A stretch of 64,000 nucleotides of DNA from Muribaculum sp. (GTDB lineage: Bacteria; Bacillota; Clostridia; Lachnospirales; Lachnospiraceae), in NCBI GenBank assembly GCA_023663505.1, contig JAMPHH010000003.1, forward strand, positions 1 to 64,000, in the 5' to 3' direction. The notes beneath the pieces were generated by a model that saw only the letters and a program-made list of their open reading frames with translations, had not been told where the DNA came from and did not search any database. How positions within the stretch are numbered: the stretch's first letter is position 1; each line of letters starts with the position of its first letter. Of this stretch, positions 16,601 to 24,312 are shown piece after piece. Both the position numbers and the translations under genes were made by a program.

Positions 16601-18582
16601 ATCGTAACGAACCCGTTACCGCTCTTGGTAACCGGATCATAAGTAAGCGTCGCCCCTCTGAAAAGGGTATCATAGCTCTTGCTGGAGGAGAGCACCGTAA
16701 TGGAATCAAGACACTTCCCGGTCATCCCCGTGAACTTAATCTTGTCGTCCTCCACGGTCGCCTCTATAATCCCCTTGGTTGACGCACCGTCCTTCTGCAG
16801 CTGCGTGTTAATCTCGTTGACAATCGCCTGCACGCTGTCGTATGCCTTAGCCGCCAACACAATATCAGCCGTTACATAAGAAGATGCATCCGTCTCCTTA
16901 AACCGGAGATAGAACTGATTGTTGGTTGAATCCAAGGTCACCTTCGCAGTGCCACCCACGGAGGACAGATCCTTGCCCGCCCGGTACCATGCGTCGCTGT
17001 TCGCATAGTTCTCATTCACCGGAGAAACCTCTCGATATTCATTGTACTCTCTCGTCACAAACAAGGTATCGTAAGCGCTGCTGGTCTTATCTATATTGAC
17101 CTTGCTGTCCGGTCCCTCCAGATTGGAGCCAATGTTCAGTCCATAGAAAGTAACCGTTTTGTCCAATCTCAATGATTCATGCACATCTGCGCTTACCGTC
17201 AATCCCTGCTTATCGCCCTGACCAATATTCGCATTATCAAGCAAGGTCTGCAGATGCAAGCGCATTTCATCTACCGTATACTCTCCCGCTTTGAGCTTAA
17301 GGGTCACGGGAGCAGCAGCTTCGTTAGGCTGCAGGGTCAGCTCGTCATTCACATTCTCCGTGATAATGAACTTTGCGTGCTCCGCATCCCGCTTGTCTGT
17401 GGTCAGCACCGCTCCACCCTCAAACCAAGCCGGCTCCTTCGACACGCTGCCATAATGTACATTGTCATAGAATACAGAGGTATAGTCGCCGCCGTCAATC
17501 TTGAACATATTACCCTTGAATCCCGTCACTATACCGGTCTTACACTGCAGCTTGATACCCGTTCCGAAATCGACCGCCTCCAGATCGCACTCGGCACCGG
17601 GCGCTACACCCAATTGAGTCCTAAGCTGCTGATTAATGATATCCATCAATTCCGACTTGGTATATCCGGGATTACTCTTTCCGGGAATCTTAATATTCAA
17701 CTCCTTCTCTCCACCCTTAAAATACTCAACCGTGAATTTCATTTCATCATTCATTCCGGTGACGATATCAAGTTTCGCAGTCTCATCCGGGAAGATCGTC
17801 GTACCGATCAGGGCGCCGAGGCTCCCGCCCTTATACATATCATAGATCAGATAGGACATATTGCCCGTGATGGAGTCAATGCTCTCCCCGTTCTCCAGGC
17901 TGACATTGATGAATCCGCCCTCGTTATAGTCCATCACGAACCGAGTGCCGTCGCCGTTATCCTTGGGCATCGCCTCCTCAAACTCATCCAAGATCTCTAT
18001 CGTCGTGTACTCCCCTGGAGGCACGGTGAACGTCACCGTCTTGGCGGGCTCATCCACCTTCACGCGATAGGTGAAGGTGATCTCGTTCTGCCCCGCGGTC
18101 ACTACATGCCTCTGACCCGACTCCCAGATAGCCCCGCCCTCACACTCATAATAGGTCGGCTCGTGATCAGAGAAGATATTCAGCTCATTGAAGGTCGTGG
18201 TGTCGCTGATCCTGTCAAGCTCCAGCTTCAGCTTCTCGAACTCCGCATCCATCACCGCACAGTCATCCTTGCTGTTGGATTCGTTGCGGGACTTGACCGC
18301 CAGCTCCGTCATACGATGCAGTATCTCGTCCGCCTCGTTGAGCGCGCCATCCCCCGTCTGCACCCAGGAGATACCGTCCTGTCCGTTTCTGGTTCCCTGC
18401 GCAAGCCCTCTGATTCGCTTGCGCATCTTCTCCGATATCGCCAAGCCAGCCGCGTCGTCCGCTGCGCGATTGATGCGATAGCCGGAGGAGAGCTTCTCCG
18501 CCATCTTTGTCTTACTCTTATTGTTTATCTTAAATTGTCTGTTCGCATACCATGCTTCCATGTTGTTTTGTACTGAAATCAT
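13618..18582 (-). CDS. Giant flagellin with about eleven internal Flagellin_IN-like repeats
   Basis: A 1654-residue flagellin, several times the usual 270-550. Residues 1 to about 140 are a normal D0/D1 (MISVQNNMEAWYANRQ, SGYRINRAADDAAGLAISEK, MTELAVKSRNE), and the last 100 a normal D1/D0 (LRSNFGSTQNRLEHALNN, NILDQVGQAMLAQANRR). Between them lie about 1400 residues of divergent repeats, each a beta-rich unit opening N-x-[LF]-x-[LVF] and ending in a GEYT-x(3)-L-x(4)-N-x-x-L helix, as in the flagellin hook IN motif. No HExxH is present, so it is not a flagellinolysin. The start follows GGGAGG with seven-base spacing. A sigma-28 promoter precedes it. It forms the filament, or one of several filaments, outside the cell. 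Confidence 0.95.
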   Translation of the reverse strand: MISVQNNMEAWYANRQFKINNKSKTKMAEKLSSGYRINRAADDAAGLAISEKMRKRIRGLAQGTRNGQDGISWVQTGDGALNEADEILHRMTELAVKSRNESNSKDDCAVMDAEFEKLKLELDRISDTTTFNELNIFSDHEPTYYECEGGAIWESGQRHVVTAGQNEITFTYRVKVDEPAKTVTFTVPPGEYTTIEILDEFEEAMPKDNGDGTRFVMDYNEGGFINVSLENGESIDSITGNMSYLIYDMYKGGSLGALIGTTIFPDETAKLDIVTGMNDEMKFTVEYFKGGEKELNIKIPGKSNPGYTKSELMDIINQQLRTQLGVAPGAECDLEAVDFGTGIKLQCKTGIVTGFKGNMFKIDGGDYTSVFYDNVHYGSVSKEPAWFEGGAVLTTDKRDAEHAKFIITENVNDELTLQPNEAAAPVTLKLKAGEYTVDEMRLHLQTLLDNANIGQGDKQGLTVSADVHESLRLDKTVTFYGLNIGSNLEGPDSKVNIDKTSSAYDTLFVTREYNEYREVSPVNENYANSDAWYRAGKDLSSVGGTAKVTLDSTNNQFYLRFKETDASSYVTADIVLAAKAYDSVQAIVNEINTQLQKDGASTKGIIEATVEDDKIKFTGMTGKCLDSITVLSSSKSYDTLFRGATLTYDPVTKSGNGFVTINTTGTGKFNSMTINLNGKDYPVSLGSNPNPTLSDIEKAIEAAFPKVPSTYEYNQFSGTVSGQGSNSDRNFSGTKTGGESVEKWTGSAKGESDKVEGKVGFKYSNPAILEIDPELPDNIVIDANNQTLKLNVNGKEKIIQIEPGEYTNKQLFVEALQKEIDKEDNFGTGWGSVEVSLNGNKLVLTSRLPDGCDGSKATISCSTDSSNLLKYLNTKKTPAEYSTNLMLASNFTLSGEEFKCTYTYKDEDGTVQTVDAKAYLSGSYTPSSFVTALDNQLKGQGVRASLDNGKLKLSTVREGSDVTISYDTKDGAAGSKIFGDLTGASAASIVIPLDIESSFTVEPGKNIFKVSVNGTTHNIPLNAGQTYTRSSFIGAINDYFTANNVEAKAELSGNRLRITTTNKGTGARVSASYDSSSTSAMGAVYGQKKVTTPAVDVTVSGNNMTLRVVDGEGKPLNLPIYVKSSGDLMQGSARTYYTNPTSVGGYHSRIYSYVDGVNLSGDVTIDKWNNDLSFTFIDNGTTKNVNISFAESEFKTYTYDELRDALQAKIKDAIKSDSIEVSVDANGVVLKAAEWGSKYQFSNLSGDFYYKVICSCVERNYDQATSFENGSQKVEPPAYVVGRKDVLTEKVAIGDNLNDELTLDFRYGGQDHKLVMELDPGEYQGESLRVMVQEKLNDALEAAGLKRDLIIVGVGGINSGVSGGNDDKALNFQLSEEVAAPEEGEVILDGVSGSAAFDIFYQTDGKMIPAYITGTKDVRNGVTIKKGENDLTIDVDGTKYNIEIDMTDPDTSEELEEKFYSAQDLVTELNKKLEAAGAPVAANVNVTDGRLRIAHKEMDEHEIREVSGGAKTDIFFEEHGRKEDVERYVKLSDAVDDKIDLPRSEFGTAVLGIHSVCITRPKYTDKAIDRLKTALGKVSQLRSNFGSTQNRLEHALNNNRNAEENLQDAESAIRDTDMAKQMVAFANQNILDQVGQAMLAQANRRNEIILSLLQ

Positions 18583-18662
18583 ACCGAGTCCTCCCTGACA
18601 ACGCATTTGCAATCCCATTGCAGCGCCAATACCAATTCCAAATATAAAACACACTATAGTAT

Positions 18663-18690
18663 ATATCGTAACAATCTCTGTATTTCTTTA
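18663..18690 (-). promoter_or_regulatory. Sigma-28 (SigD/FliA) promoter of giant flagellin
   Basis: On the minus strand TAAA (18687-18690), a 16-base spacer and TACGATAT (18663-18670) match the TAAA/GCCGATAT flagellar consensus at 10 of 12 positions. It lies about 80 bases before the flagellin ATG. Confidence 0.8.
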
Positions 18691-18721
18691 AAGTAAAAAT
18701 TAACAAAATACTCAAAATTTG

Positions 18722-18751
18722 TTAGACTTTCCCAACCAAAAATGCTATGAT
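18722..18751 (+). promoter_or_regulatory. Possible sigma-A promoter of CgeB-like gene
   Basis: TTAGAC (18722-18727) and TATGAT (18746-18751) are 18 bases apart, 35 bases before the start at 18787. A reasonable but not strong match, divergent from the flagellin promoter. Confidence 0.45.
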
Positions 18752-18786
18752 GTCTTAAATGAATCAAATGGAGACACAGGGGTGAA

Positions 18787-19965
18787 ATGAAAATGAAAAT
18801 ATTAATATATCGCTATGGCAGCATCTGTGAACCGGATATCATCAACGCTTTTCGCCGGCTGGGTCTCACCGTGATAGAGGAACAGACCGAGATGAGCGAT
18901 AAACGCCTCTCCGCCGCGGAGCGGGTACAGCTGGTGGAGCGCGTCCTGAAAACGGAGCAGCCCGTCTTCGTGTTCAGCATCAATTTCTACCCCGCGATCG
19001 CGGAGATCTGCCATATATACAGGACAATGTATCTGTGCTGGACGGTGGACTCCCCCGTGCCGGAGCTATTCTCGTCCTCTATCCGCCGCGAAACCAACCA
19101 TGTGTTTCTGTTTGACCAGGCACAGTACGATACTTTCTCTCCCTACAATCCGACGAATACTTATCATCTTCCCCTCGCGTCCTGCACCGAGCGCTTTGAC
19201 CAGGTCATCGCCACGATCACGGATCGCGACAGGGCTGATTACAGCAAGGATATCGCCTTCATAGGCTCCCTCTATAACGAGAAAAACCCGCTGCATGATC
19301 TGACGCCCTTGTCCGATTATGCCAAGGGATATATCAGCGGACTGACGGAAGCCTCGCTGAAGCTGTTCGGATACAACATCACGGAGGAGGCTATGACAGA
19401 TGAATTTGTCAGGGAGCTCAAAGACGCCTTCCCAAGCTTCTATACGCTCAAGGACTCCGTGACGGATTCCGACCGCTATGTGGCTGCCCACAGCTATGTC
19501 GGAATGCATCTCGCAGAGACCGAGCGCATCCGCACCCTCAACACCTTAGCACGATTCTTCCCCGTGGATCTCTTTACCCGAAGCGATACCTCCGCCCTGC
19601 ACAATGTCAATGTACACGGCGGTGTCGCAACACTCACGGAGATGCCCAAAATCTTCCATCTGTGCAAGATAAACCTGAACATGACCATCAAGCCCATCCG
19701 GACAGGTCTGCCCCTGCGCATCTTTGATATTATGGGCTGCGGAGGTTTCCTCATGACCAATTACCAGGAGGAGCTGCCCGAATACTTTGACATCGGTGTG
19801 GACTTGGAAGCATATTCCGGCATGGAGGAGCTTGTGGATAAATGCGCCTACTATCTGGAGCATGACGACGAACGCCGCAGGGTTGCCTTAAACGGCTATC
19901 AGAAGGTATGTGCGCACCACACCTACACCCACCGGCTGAAAGAAATGATCGAGGCTATTTTATAA
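18787..19965 (+). CDS. CgeB-like glycosyltransferase (DUF3880 plus Glyco_trans_1_2)
   Basis: A 392-residue GT-B protein without signal peptide. The N half (DUF3880-like) has MKILIYRYGSICEPDIINAF and CWTVDSPVPELF; the C half has the KINLNMTIKPIRTGLPLRIFDIMGCGGFLMTNY block, the nucleotide-sugar site of the CgeB family. It is a paralogue of the protein at 24313. The ATG at 18787 follows AGGGG. Divergent from the giant flagellin and next to other CgeB-like genes, it most likely glycosylates flagellin in the cytoplasm, as CgeB-like enzymes next to flagellin genes often do; this is inference from position. Confidence 0.82.
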   Translation: MKMKILIYRYGSICEPDIINAFRRLGLTVIEEQTEMSDKRLSAAERVQLVERVLKTEQPVFVFSINFYPAIAEICHIYRTMYLCWTVDSPVPELFSSSIRRETNHVFLFDQAQYDTFSPYNPTNTYHLPLASCTERFDQVIATITDRDRADYSKDIAFIGSLYNEKNPLHDLTPLSDYAKGYISGLTEASLKLFGYNITEEAMTDEFVRELKDAFPSFYTLKDSVTDSDRYVAAHSYVGMHLAETERIRTLNTLARFFPVDLFTRSDTSALHNVNVHGGVATLTEMPKIFHLCKINLNMTIKPIRTGLPLRIFDIMGCGGFLMTNYQEELPEYFDIGVDLEAYSGMEELVDKCAYYLEHDDERRRVALNGYQKVCAHHTYTHRLKEMIEAIL

Positions 19966-20002
19966 GAAAGATTATTTCTAAGATTATTTCATGTAAAAGC
20001 TG

Positions 20003-20824
20003 CTATACCGTTCCCGACAGCATGGCTGCCAGCATGGACTGAACCTGCGTCAAGACGCCCCACTCCTTCGCGTCCAGCAGAATATTGCCAACCACCTCGT
20101 CAAAGAGCCCTCTCTCTATCAAAGCTTTCTTGTATCTCGCAATCATCCTGCATCTGTTCAAATAGAAATTGCTCGTGCTTGAAGACACTCCGCCCCTCAG
20201 CAAAAACGCCTCCATCAATGGCTGCTCCACAAAGCCGATTCGGTATCTCTCGGCAAAACGCAGCGCCATCTCCCAATCCTCCAGACACTCCATGCCTTCG
20301 TCAAAGCCGCCCAATTCCGTAAAACATGCTTTCTTAAAGAGCATCGTGGGAGTCCCCACTGTATTGTTCACAAGCAGAGTGGAAAAGATATCCCCCTCCA
20401 GATTCCCCCACGTCCCCGCATAGGGCACCCTTACCGCCTCCCCGTTAGGGCGATGCAATACATATGCGCTATAGATCAGGCTGCACTCCGGATGCGCTTC
20501 CCAATATTCCATCTGCACGGCAAGCTTATCCGGATACCAGCGGTCATCGCTGTCCTGAAACGCCACCAGCTCACCATTGGCACACTCCACTCCTTTGTTC
20601 CGCGCCGCCGACGCTCCCCGGTTGGTCTCTTGCCTGACATAGCGTATCCTGGGATCTGACATCCCCGCGACAAGCTCCTCCGTCCCATCGGTAGAACCGT
20701 CATCCACTATAATGAGCTCCAGATTAGAATACGTCTGCTCCAATACACTCTGTACCGCACGCTCTATATACTGCTCTCTGTTATACGTGGGAATCACCAC
20801 ACTGATCAAAGAATCCTGCCGCAT
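20003..20824 (-). CDS. Family 2 glycosyltransferase
   Basis: A 273-residue GT-A enzyme: ISVVIPTYNREQYIERAV, LIIVDDGSTDGT, the NRGASAARNKG basic loop, FQDSDDRW metal motif and a later ECLEDWEMALR acceptor-side motif, all standard. It is short but complete for the family. It is the second gene of a two-gene minus operon after LicD (29-base gap) and convergent with the CgeB-like gene at 18787. It likely builds the glycan that LicD then decorates. Confidence 0.88.
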   Translation of the reverse strand: MRQDSLISVVIPTYNREQYIERAVQSVLEQTYSNLELIIVDDGSTDGTEELVAGMSDPRIRYVRQETNRGASAARNKGVECANGELVAFQDSDDRWYPDKLAVQMEYWEAHPECSLIYSAYVLHRPNGEAVRVPYAGTWGNLEGDIFSTLLVNNTVGTPTMLFKKACFTELGGFDEGMECLEDWEMALRFAERYRIGFVEQPLMEAFLLRGGVSSSTSNFYLNRCRMIARYKKALIERGLFDEVVGNILLDAKEWGVLTQVQSMLAAMLSGTV

Positions 20825-20853
20825 CTGCTTATCCTCCGTCTGAAATCGTTCCG

Positions 20854-21771
20854 CTATAGCTTTAACATGGTCCTGAGCTGCTCCGGATCCGTTTTCTGCA
20901 TAAATTCCTTATACGAAATGTCAGGATCCTGAATCACATTCTCATGGGCTGAGCCGCCCCGTACAAATTGATGATAATCTCCGTACATGTATGTGAGTAT
21001 CTCATCATATGCGGCAGGAACGGGAACCGTCAGTGATTCAAACGGAAGATATTCCACCTCCCGAAACCACTCTCTTTTATATTTGTATAGAAGCGGGTCG
21101 CTTGAACTCAGCGCGCTAAAGAGGAAATTGACCGCTTTTGACTGCCCGAAATGCGACAGATTGAACAGCTCCATCTGCTTGAAACGCTGTCTGATGTCCA
21201 TATTCAACAAATCCGTGAGAACCTCTCGGCTTAACGCCAGGGTTTTCCCCTGTTGAAGATATTCAGCCACCATCTGCGGGGCGACAATGGTATACCAAAG
21301 CGTGGTCTGGATATTACAAATATGATTCAACGCCGGATTTTCCCCGTCCGGCACATCGTCAAAAGGAAAAATATCAATATAAATACCCTGATTTAAATCG
21401 ACATCCAAGGACTCGACTGCCGTTGTCCTGCTGTCCCTGATCTTAGAATGTATCCGGATTTCATTATCGCTGTATGACGTCTGGTGAAAATACGGCTCCG
21501 ATAATTCCTGTGGCGCGATCGTCTGAAACTTCTCGTAATCATCTCTAAACATCATCACATCCACATCATTATCCCAGGGAATAAATCCGTGATGACGCAC
21601 CGCACCCAAGAGTGTCCCGTAGAAAACAAAATAAGTCAAATTATATTTTCTGCACACCTGATCAAACTTTTCCAAGATTGCGAGCTCGACTGCCCATATT
21701 CTCTTCATCTTTGCGGAGACCAAAAATCCGCTGCGGACTTCCTCCTGATAAAACGACGGATCCAACTGCAC
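20854..21771 (-). CDS. LicD family phospho-head-group transferase
   Basis: A 305-residue LicD protein. The nucleotidyltransferase-fold core is at residues about 40-80 with YGTLLGAVRHHGFIPWDNDVD, where the acidic residues bind metal; GIYIDIFPFDDVPD and the late YMYGDY are also family motifs. LicD enzymes move phosphocholine or similar groups from a CDP or CMP carrier to a sugar. The start is the GTG at 21771, after GGGGGAG. It is more diverged from the other three LicD proteins of the window, which resemble each other more. A near-perfect sigma-A promoter precedes it. Confidence 0.88.
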   Translation of the reverse strand: MQLDPSFYQEEVRSGFLVSAKMKRIWAVELAILEKFDQVCRKYNLTYFVFYGTLLGAVRHHGFIPWDNDVDVMMFRDDYEKFQTIAPQELSEPYFHQTSYSDNEIRIHSKIRDSRTTAVESLDVDLNQGIYIDIFPFDDVPDGENPALNHICNIQTTLWYTIVAPQMVAEYLQQGKTLALSREVLTDLLNMDIRQRFKQMELFNLSHFGQSKAVNFLFSALSSSDPLLYKYKREWFREVEYLPFESLTVPVPAAYDEILTYMYGDYHQFVRGGSAHENVIQDPDISYKEFMQKTDPEQLRTMLKL

Positions 21772-21815
21772 AAAATCTCCCCCTCAATATAAAAACCCTG
21801 TCTTCACTGACAACT

Positions 21816-21844
21816 ATTGTAGGGATTTTACGGGGAAATGTCAA
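21816..21844 (-). promoter_or_regulatory. Strong sigma-A promoter of LicD-GT2 operon
   Basis: Minus-strand TTGACA (21839-21844) and TACAAT (21816-21821) are 17 bases apart, about 45 bases before the GTG start. Confidence 0.85.
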
Positions 21845-21879
21845 GCATCTATTTTCTCGAAACAGTCCGGTGAAAGAGT

Positions 21880-21906
21880 TAAGAACAAAGCCGCCAAAAC
21901 CGATAT
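21880..21906 (+). promoter_or_regulatory. Sigma-28 promoter of CgeB-like gene at 21946
   Basis: TAAG (21880-21883), a 15-base spacer and ACCGATAT (21899-21906) match the flagellar TAAA/GCCGATAT consensus at 10 of 12 positions. The leader is about 35 bases. It ties the downstream genes to the flagellar regulon. Confidence 0.75.
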
Positions 21907-21945
21907 ATTTAAAAATAAGTAATTTATAAAGCACAGAGGATTATT

Positions 21946-23142
21946 ATGGCGAAAAGAATTGTTCTTTTTAAAGGAGAACTGGACACGCTCAACCTGTTCA
22001 GCGCACAGCTTCAAAAGGGCTTTGAGGAATTGGGCGGTTATGAAATATATGAATTCGATTTACGGGATATGGTCAAGGGATTAGGCGGACTTTATCCTTT
22101 TCTGCAGGGCGGTTCCGTAACGGCGATGATCGCCTTTAACAACACCTTCTACGGCATGACGCTCCCCTCCGGAGTCAATGTGTGTGAACAATTACAGATA
22201 CCCTGTGTCAATATTCTGGTGGATCATCCCTATTGGTATACTGATATTTTGCGAAAAACACCCTCCACGGGGATCATTCTCTGCGTGGATCGCGGGCATA
22301 TGGACTATGTGAACCGCTTCTATCCCGAGATAGAGATCACCGGCTTCCTACCCCATGGCGGAACCCCCATGAACGGCAAGCCAAAACCCATCAGGGAGCG
22401 GACGGTGGAGGTTCTTTATGCAGGCTCCCTGTATGCAGAATATGCCAAGAAGCAGAAGCCCGACTTTACACAGTGGGATTTCCCGGCGGAGAAGGTCTGC
22501 GAGGTCGCGATACAGAAGCTTTTGCGGAGTCCTTGGCTTACGATTGAAGCTGCGTTGGAGGATACGCTGGCGGACTTCCAAATCCCGATATCAGACGCCG
22601 AGCTGAAATCCTTTATGAGTTCCTGCGGCTATATTGAGCGTGTGGTCAGTTCCCATTATCGGGAAAAGACAATAGCTGCCGTTGCCCGCTCCGGAATCCC
22701 CCTGGAGCTCTACGGGGACGGCTGGAGCGAATGCGGCTTTGTCAAGCTGCCCAATGTCCGTTACGGGGGACGGATTGCCCCCGAGGAGGTGCTTCGCAAG
22801 ATGGAGGACACCAAAATCGTGCTCAATACCATGCCCTGGTTTCGGGACGGCAGCCACGAAAGAGTGTTTAACGGGATGCTTCGGGGCGCCGTGGTGTGTT
22901 CCGAGACTTCTATCTACCTGAAGGAAGATCTGCCCCCGGATGTATGGGTGCCTTATGAGCTGACGGCATGCGGCATCGAGCACTCCGCCGTTACCATAGA
23001 CAATCTGCCCGAGAGGATACAGGCTTTGCTGCAGGACACGGATGCCTGTCAGGAGATTGCCGACAGGGGATATGCGCTTGCCAAAGAAAAACATACCTGG
23101 CAGGCAAGAGCCATTGAGCTGCATCAGGATTTATTTGTATAG
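21946..23142 (+). CDS. CgeB-like glycosyltransferase, flagellar regulon
   Basis: A 398-residue GT-B protein. The N half has ILVDHPYWYTDIL and FLPHGG, the C half ELYGDGW followed by VLNTMPWFRDGSHERVFNGMLRGAVVCSE, the donor-binding region of Glyco_trans_1_2 (CgeB) proteins. It differs in detail from the two other CgeB-like proteins (shorter N-terminal arm, no DUF3880-style W-DSP motif). It starts the plus operon with the radical SAM gene and the third CgeB-like gene. The sigma-28 promoter before it supports a role in flagellin glycosylation. Confidence 0.83.
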   Translation: MAKRIVLFKGELDTLNLFSAQLQKGFEELGGYEIYEFDLRDMVKGLGGLYPFLQGGSVTAMIAFNNTFYGMTLPSGVNVCEQLQIPCVNILVDHPYWYTDILRKTPSTGIILCVDRGHMDYVNRFYPEIEITGFLPHGGTPMNGKPKPIRERTVEVLYAGSLYAEYAKKQKPDFTQWDFPAEKVCEVAIQKLLRSPWLTIEAALEDTLADFQIPISDAELKSFMSSCGYIERVVSSHYREKTIAAVARSGIPLELYGDGWSECGFVKLPNVRYGGRIAPEEVLRKMEDTKIVLNTMPWFRDGSHERVFNGMLRGAVVCSETSIYLKEDLPPDVWVPYELTACGIEHSAVTIDNLPERIQALLQDTDACQEIADRGYALAKEKHTWQARAIELHQDLFV

Positions 23143-23183
23143 ATATACCGATATAGACACAGTTGATATATGGGAGGATACTT

Positions 23184-24311
23184 ATGTTAAGAATAGGCGT
23201 GTTTGGGACTTCCAAGTGGAGTCAGTTAATGAAACGATTGATAGAAAACGAATATTCCGCCCTGGTGCAGGAGCAGGGCGGGGAGAGCATCGTGGTGGAC
23301 AGCTTTGTGGTGCTTGGCGACACGGCTCTGGAGGGCGAGATTACCGTGGCGGAATTCGGAAGACGCTACCGTGGCGGAAGCCTCTCCGCCATCGTGATTC
23401 CCAAGGAATATTACATACAGCAGAACGATCTGGTATTTGCCCTGATTCGGGAGGGCGTGGAGCTGGAGGATATCTATGACGGAATGCGGCTGCATGAGGA
23501 GCTTGCCCAAATGCCGGAGGTGCTTCCGGAGCTGCTGACCCCCATCATGCTGGATCCCTATCTGTCCTATCTGGAGTTCCATGTGGCGGATCACTGTAAT
23601 CTAAACTGCAAATACTGCACCCACTATTCCCCTCTGGTGACGGAACCTGTTTTTACTGATTTTGAGCAGTTTTCCAAGGACCTGGCACAGCTTAGAAGGT
23701 ATATTACAGATATCGGCATCATCCGCATCCTGGGCGGCGAGCCCTTGCTAAACCCGCAGCTGGGCGAATATATAGAATATGTGCGCAGCCTCTACCCCGC
23801 GAGCATTATCACGGTGGTGACCAACGGGCTTTTGATCCCAAGCCTTAAGGAAGAATTGGTGCAGATCATGAAGGACTGCAAAGCCTTTTTCCATATTTCC
23901 TACTATCCGCCCATGGAGGTCAAAATAGGCGAGATACAAAAGCACCTTTACGAGCTGGGGGTTCCATATACGATAACTGCCCAGATTAAAGAATTCAATC
24001 AGACCCAGACCCTCGCGCCCCATGCGGACGGAGAGTTCTTCTATCAATGCTTTCAGGCGACCTGTACCTGTCTGCATCAGGGCAAGGTAGCTCCCTGCTA
24101 TGCGCCCTTCACCACCAAATATTTTAACCGGGCTTTCCAACAGGAGCTGCCGACGGACGAAGGGATCGACCTCTATGCGGAGGAACTGAGCGCCCCCATG
24201 ATCAAGGCAGGACTCCTGCTGCCCATGGAACGCTGCAGATACTGCATTGACGGTGATGTAAGACCCTGGGAGATTGTGGGAAAACACAGCAGTTTGGAGG
24301 ATTGGGTGTAA
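23184..24311 (+). CDS. Radical SAM protein with N-terminal Rossmann-like domain
   Basis: A 375-residue protein. CNLNCKYC near residue 145 is the CxxxCxxC site for the 4Fe-4S cluster; GGEP and VVTNGLL are the SAM-binding strands. After the barrel, cysteines in CFQATCTCLHQGKVAPCYAP and ERCRYC suggest a SPASM-like auxiliary cluster. The first 120 residues (MLRIGVFGTSKW) look like a nucleotide-binding Rossmann domain of the kind fused to many enzymes in this window. The ATG at 23184 follows GGGAGG. It sits between two CgeB-like genes, one base from the next, so it probably modifies a sugar or a flagellin residue. The reaction is unknown. Confidence 0.85.
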   Translation: MLRIGVFGTSKWSQLMKRLIENEYSALVQEQGGESIVVDSFVVLGDTALEGEITVAEFGRRYRGGSLSAIVIPKEYYIQQNDLVFALIREGVELEDIYDGMRLHEELAQMPEVLPELLTPIMLDPYLSYLEFHVADHCNLNCKYCTHYSPLVTEPVFTDFEQFSKDLAQLRRYITDIGIIRILGGEPLLNPQLGEYIEYVRSLYPASIITVVTNGLLIPSLKEELVQIMKDCKAFFHISYYPPMEVKIGEIQKHLYELGVPYTITAQIKEFNQTQTLAPHADGEFFYQCFQATCTCLHQGKVAPCYAPFTTKYFNRAFQQELPTDEGIDLYAEELSAPMIKAGLLLPMERCRYCIDGDVRPWEIVGKHSSLEDWV

Positions 24312-24312
24312 G

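Noticed and set aside
13618..18582. Flagellinolysin, a flagellin with a built-in zinc protease
   Set aside because: No HExxH motif is present anywhere in the long middle region; the only HE pairs (DHEPTYY, DEHEIRE) lack the second histidine.
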